From Cyanophora paradoxa (lineage: Eukaryota; Glaucocystophyceae; Cyanophorales; Cyanophoraceae): a stretch of 64,000 nt of DNA. Below the pieces are notes generated by a model, which made no database searches, was not told where the DNA came from, and saw only the letters and a program-made list of their open reading frames with translations. The stretch is taken from assembly GCA_004431415.1 (NCBI GenBank), contig QPMI01000159.1:84327-148326 (forward strand), read 5' to 3'. Shown here piece after piece: positions 37,601-43,600 of this stretch (position 1 is the first letter of the stretch; each line of letters begins with the position of its first letter). Position numbers and translations under genes: made by a program.

Positions 37601-40600
37601 TAGAAATGTGGTCATCTTTGGCAACATCAGTATGCATTTTCAACGAGTTATCCTCGGCCATTGCCCGAATTGCTGCTGTGTTAAAACCGTTGTCACCTGA
37701 AAATCCCCATATTCCAGGTAGCTGCTCGATCATTTTTGGAAGCTGCTTAAAAGTCTCGAGCTTACGGACCACAGCAAAGCGGGTTGCAATTTCGACCGCT
37801 GCAAACAGGCGATACCTCCCAATAAACAATACATCAATTTGCCAAGCTCCAGGTGGTGCTGTTATCGTGTACATTCTTCTAATTGTCACACACATAAAAG
37901 TTTTTTGGTGGATATCGCGTGAATATGCCTTAAAAAGATTGTGATTGTGATTAATAATAAAGTGATATTGTAATGGAGATTGAAAACTGTTTGGCGCGCA
38001 AGCGTGGTCGTCCTCCAAAGTCTAAGTCTCCGGAAGTAATAGAAGAGATGAAGAAGAAACGATCAGCAGCGGTAAAAGCTCGTTATCATTCAGATGAGGA
38101 ATTTCGTAAGCGCAAGCTCCAAGCGACGTATGAGTATCAGGAAAGAAATATTGACCGCAAACGGGAGCAGTGCCGTAACTATCGACGTCGGCAAAGACAG
38201 TTGCTTCTAACTTTATTGGAAAAGTTTGGTGCTCAATCGGTTGAGGTAGTTTCAGCAGCCTAATGTTTGGAGGTTCGCTGCAAACTTCTTTTTTCAAATA
38301 CGTGTGCGCCAGTGACCCAGAGCCAAAGTTTCAACGCCATCATCACATAGCCAACGTTTTGTGTCTAGCGGATGAAGTGCCTGTTTTGAAGTTTCTTGCA
38401 CGTAAACCCGATGTTTCTTTGAGCGCATCCCTCGAATTCCATTCACTTCGCATGATAAGTATTTTTTCTGTCCATCTACATCTTTACCAAGTACACAATC
38501 AATATATCTTTCACGTGTAAGCTGGTCGGCAAAACTTTTAGAAATTCCCTTGCAACGTCTTTCTTGCTTACCACTGTCGATCTGATACCAGTAACTCTTT
38601 GGTCGGTTTGCGATGAATTCTACCATTTGCTTGCCATTGCACTCATCTTTGAAATTGCCAAGGGCTGTCGATTTTTTCTTCATGGTAGCGATTTCTTCCT
38701 CCGACATTCCAGCAAAAAACCTGTGTGTATCTGGGTATTTGCTAACGTCTAGAATATGACTTATTTTTTTCAGATCAGCGTACAAATCATCTGTCTCAAT
38801 TCTAAGGATCAGTGAATCCGTATCAGTTGCGAGCAGTTTTACCCGCTGGCCCCAGAGCGGTTTTAATTGCTCGTAGTACATTTTAAACATGTGCAGTTTT
38901 GACATTTCCAAAACGCTGAATCCGCTGTATATCGGTTTGTTTAACTTAACTTGCGATTTACGTTTAGAGATGAATACTAGATCCTCATCATATTTGACAA
39001 TTTGCTTCAACAAATTTGGCTGTGCGGCGATTTTTGACAGACGATCCCCATCAGTCACAAGCTCAGCGTCACAATGCTTTCTAACGTTTTCCATATTTTT
39101 TCCATATAATGCATTAGTCTTCAGCTTGAATAGATCTCGCACATGATCAAACGTTGCAGCTTGACGCATTTCGGCATTTTTTTCCACATACGGTTTCATC
39201 CAAGCACACTGCTTGTACATAATAATCCGATGGATTTTGCTCACGACAAGTCCATGGGCACGGTAAAACTTGAGTAATCTTCCGTCCACAACGTATTTCT
39301 TCAATGGAAGCAGGCATGGAATAAGCTTTCGCGTCTTCATTTGAACACAATCCTTATTAATCATATCCTGTTGTAATGTCGACAACATCAATGGCTCGAC
39401 ACTCATTGCTACTGGGGCGATGGGGTAATCACTAAATTTCTCGTGAAGCTCATCTGGAATGTAAGCATCAATTTCAAGCGTTGCTCCTATATCACCATCA
39501 TAATCGAAACCATCAAGGTCAAAGGTTTCTGGATCAACCCATTTAAAATCTCCAATCGGATGTTTTTCCAACATTGCATATCCATACAGTGAGTTTGCAT
39601 CTATATAGAACAGATATACTGATGGTTTGGATGGATCATAATCAACCATGTCCTTATTGTTCGCTTTTGCATATCGATTTGACACCATTGAAATGCCACC
39701 ACGAATACCAGTCTCGAAGAATCTGAACATATCCTCTTGACCCTCATGCAACAGCTGTAATTGTCCACCTGTATATTTTAGAGCAGCATCCCAACTGAAA
39801 CCTGGCAGACTCATGTAATATGCAGGATCTATGCCATCTGTAGCGCGAGATGTTTCCCGATATGCTTGAAACACGTCTGCTAGTAACGTTATATCCAGCT
39901 TCATATAAGCAATCGTATATTCTAGCAGCGTCTTACATTTTAGTTTTTTCCAAACCTTTTGTGCGTGCTCGTAATCTTCAGGTTTACACTTTTCGTTTTT
40001 CAAGTCATTGTTAAACGACTCTATTGAAGGTAGTTTCCGATCTGCGAGTCGTTTCCACGAATTTACGTAGCTGTACGGATAGATGCCTTTGCGCGTCATC
40101 AGATTAAATGTTTCCAAATCGGGACATAACTCGCGAGTTTGCTTTTTCAGATGATCTGGAAGCGATGCCGCTAGCTTTTCGAGCGTTGCTGATAGATGTT
40201 GCATGCTGTCGCGGAATACGTAAATGCCGTATTCAATTTGACTCATTTTCTCGGAGTTTTGAAACATCACTTCGAAACGATTTGAAAGCGGTGTCTCAGA
40301 TTTCTCGATCTTGATTTTTTCTTTAACAAGCTGGTTCTTGATAAATCCTGGAACTCGCTTCTCATACTCCTCAGCAGTTATGCTCAGTTTGTTCATCGTC
40401 CATTCCCTCACGCTTTGAGTTTGATATGTCTTCTCAAGACGTGCTCGGGTTGCTTCAAGTTTTTCATTCAACTTTTTCTTAAATTCAATATGTGCGGCTT
40501 GTCTTTTTACACTTCCCTTTGCAATTGCGCGGATCAGCAAATGCGAATCGAAACCCCGAGCATTGTGTGCTAGCAAGAAAACGCGTTTTGATTTACATCT

Positions 40601-43600
40601 CCTTCGGTTGCAACCACAGCAAGCAGCACCTTTGAAATCACCATTATCGTGATCGTGGTCCCAGACCTTTTTGATCTTCTCGCTGAATTCAACGTTACAG
40701 ATATAGCAACTAGTAGCTGAATCAAACGTTTGTTTTGCATCATCTGTTTTTATCGCTGGTACCGATGCATTTAGCCCTTTCTTTAAAGTTGGTTCCATTG
40801 AATCTAGCCATTCAATGAACCTCTCCTCGCATCTTCGACCGCTATTTACATGCCAGTATTTTGTATCATCATTGCCTGTGATCAAGCAACCGACGACAGC
40901 AGGTATTTGACACGCAATTTCATCTGTCTTTCCATTTTTCACAGAGTTCGTAGACATTGCAAGTGTTTCAAAATCATAGGCTCCAACATATCGTGCCGTT
41001 ATCGTATTCGCATGGTTCAGGAATTTCAATGTTGAACGGTCGGGTTTTGGAAGCACATCACGGCCATGTTCGTCTCGTTCGAGGCATCTGTCTTCTTCGA
41101 TGTGTTTCTGAAGAGCATCATCACCGCGAAATCCTTTTTGACAAGCGAGACAATAGCTGCGTGCGTTCTTGTCAATTCCAGGACGTGCAAACATTCGGCT
41201 CACGTTCTTGATCCAAACGAAATGGCCATAGCTACCTTCACCAGTCACGTATAGCAGAGGAATAGCTTCGCGGGCCGCTGAGATATAATATGGAGTGATG
41301 TCTTGCTTTTCATTATCAGCCACATACACACATAAATTCAGATTGTTTGCCTCTTCAAACCGACGGAATATCTTTGAATCAAGCGGGACAGGATAACTGA
41401 GCATTGATGTGTCGATCGTACTTAGGTGCTGTCTGTACTTGGCAGCACGTTGAGCATGCCGATCGATTGGGAACTTTGCGGATAAAACTGAATACGTAAA
41501 ACACATATTATCTGGTGCCTCCACGTTTATGACTGCGTTCTTCTTGCTAATCCATGTTGGAAGTTCAAATGATGCTCCACCAACGGCGCGGACATGTTCT
41601 AGACTTTGTATGTAAAAATACGTCCACGTTTCTAATTCCCAGCTGTCATTCTCCTGTTCTGCTCTTCCATCGATCTCAACACATCTGTCACGCAGCTCAA
41701 CTTCAATGTTTGCACCGGGGAGGATACGGTAGAATTGATCTTCACTGATTTCATCTGTTTTGAAGCGGTTAGTAAAACCTTCTGTGCCATTCTGCCTATG
41801 CTTAAAAATTCCTTTTGCATATACCTTGATTGACAGCCCCATTCGAGATTCATTCGCTGAATTCAAACGTTCGGCTATGAATCGCTCGAATTTTGCCTTG
41901 AATTCTGGTGTGTTCGTCAGGTACGACGCGAGCGATGTAACTCGTAGACCGTTCGGCCTGATGATCGCAGCGCTTTCGAGTGCGTATATTCCATCTAGTG
42001 CCGTCTCGCGTGAACCATCTCCAGCAAGTTCCTCATATGGCAGGTCGGGAAGTTCGTTGAAAAGTGTTACCAATTCCGCTTGGTTCTCAGCGATAATTAT
42101 CTGAACTGTTCTTTCTGAAGCACGTCTTGTTTGACCAACAACAGCAGCTAGCAATGAAAGTAAATCAGCAGTTCGTTGCAGTGTCGCAAATCTTGTTCGT
42201 GACCCTGGTGATGAGATTCTAAGTAATTTGTTTCGATATAGTCCATGAATACGTCTACGATCATACAAATTTTGTGCTAGACCTACAATCTGTTGTTTCA
42301 GTAACGATATTTGACGGCGACGATCAATTTGATTCATTGTGAAAGTGTCGCTAGAAATAAATTTCGGTTGATCAACGCGATCTTATATCACTTTATATTG
42401 ATGCTAAAACCTTTAAGACACAGATATAACCTGAACCTAAACTTGGACTACGTCATCGGTGGGAATAATTACGTGTAGCATAACCCTTGAAACCTCTTTG
42501 TTTTTTAGATTCGAAATACACACAATTAACGTCTAGATGATGTTGAAGATGATTCTGAGACCGGCGCTTGGGGGGCTCGAAGAGCAGGAAGCCTTCTGGC
42601 TGACGCTCCCGCCTCAAATCATTGCTATATCTTTTGCAAGATCGATCGGACTAGACGTTAGATACTACCTAGCGGTTGCTGTTTGGTTGGTTTGGATAGG
42701 TTGTGGGGTAGACGTAACGAAGGATTGGAAGAGAATGAGTGATGGAAGGCGTTGGAGTGGGTGGTTTTGGTGGGATTGGATGGGTGGGGGTGGTGAAGAG
42801 GGGGGTGGGCTGGAACCCCCACTATCTCCTTTTTTTCAGGTACACTGACCCGTACAAGCAGACAAAGACTTTCGATGCTACGGACAGCTACACCGAAACT
42901 GGTTCGAGCGTTTCATAATTGCATCGAATAGCAAACCGGTTGCAGCGGCCGCGCCCGTGGCCAGCTGCGGCGCGCTGTTGGAACCCGAATTTGCAGCTCA
43001 CTCTTTTTCTCAGGCAAATACGTGATTCGCCAGCACGTTACGCCCACTGACACCTTCTATGGCAAGGAGGTCCCAATCAGGTGCGCTTCGTAAGGCTGCA
43101 GCTGCTCGCCGCGAGCTCGAGCATCCTGATCGGAGCCTTGAATTTAATTCGGATGTGTGCAGCGCCAGCACGCACACGCCCACCCCGGCGGAGGACAAGA
43201 TCACGTGGACCCGCGACGAGAAGACAGAGTCTTTCAACGGCACCTCCTCGAGCCAGACCTCGAAAATCCCTTCGGCCCCGGAGCGCCTCCCCGCCCCGGG
43301 CGCCCCCGGCGAGTGGACCCAGGAGGGTCTGACGATCACGAGCACGAAGAACGAGGTCATCACGTACGCGGCTGCGCAGCAGGCCTGCTCCGGCACCGGC
43401 CCCTGGTGCGCATGTGCCTTAAGGTTTCGCTGATGATCACGACGCATATGAGAACTCGGAAATAATTAATTACTATATGAACACGTAGCCTGTTCTAGCT
43501 CTAGATCTCCCCCGCGCTGTCGGCCGCAAGCCGCTGAGTCTACGTATTTTTGCAGCTTCCAGGCGAATCTGTACTCGCTCTCGGTTGAGCAGGCGAAGCC

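Larger units (their letters stand above)
32500..42837. mobile_element. Complete small Polinton/Maverick virus (element 1)
   Basis: A 10.3-kb element bounded by inverted repeats that start A(6-7)GGAGATAGTG and flanked by AGGTA on both sides (32495-32499 and 42838-42842), a 5-bp target duplication as expected for Polinton integrases. Gene set: hypothetical, penton, major capsid, packaging ATPase, AP2-like, integrase, AT-hook protein and protein-primed DNA polymerase B. All frames are intact. No adenovirus-type maturation protease was seen. Its base composition (about 40% GC) contrasts with the host. The empty site can be read from copy 1 of the lectin gene, where the matching intron is 94 nt (21847-21940). 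Confidence 0.93.

Noticed and set aside
37896-38018. N-terminal extension of the element 1 integrase
   Set aside because: The extra 41 codons overlap the AT-hook gene on the other strand and contain no zinc-finger residues; an internal Met is preferred.
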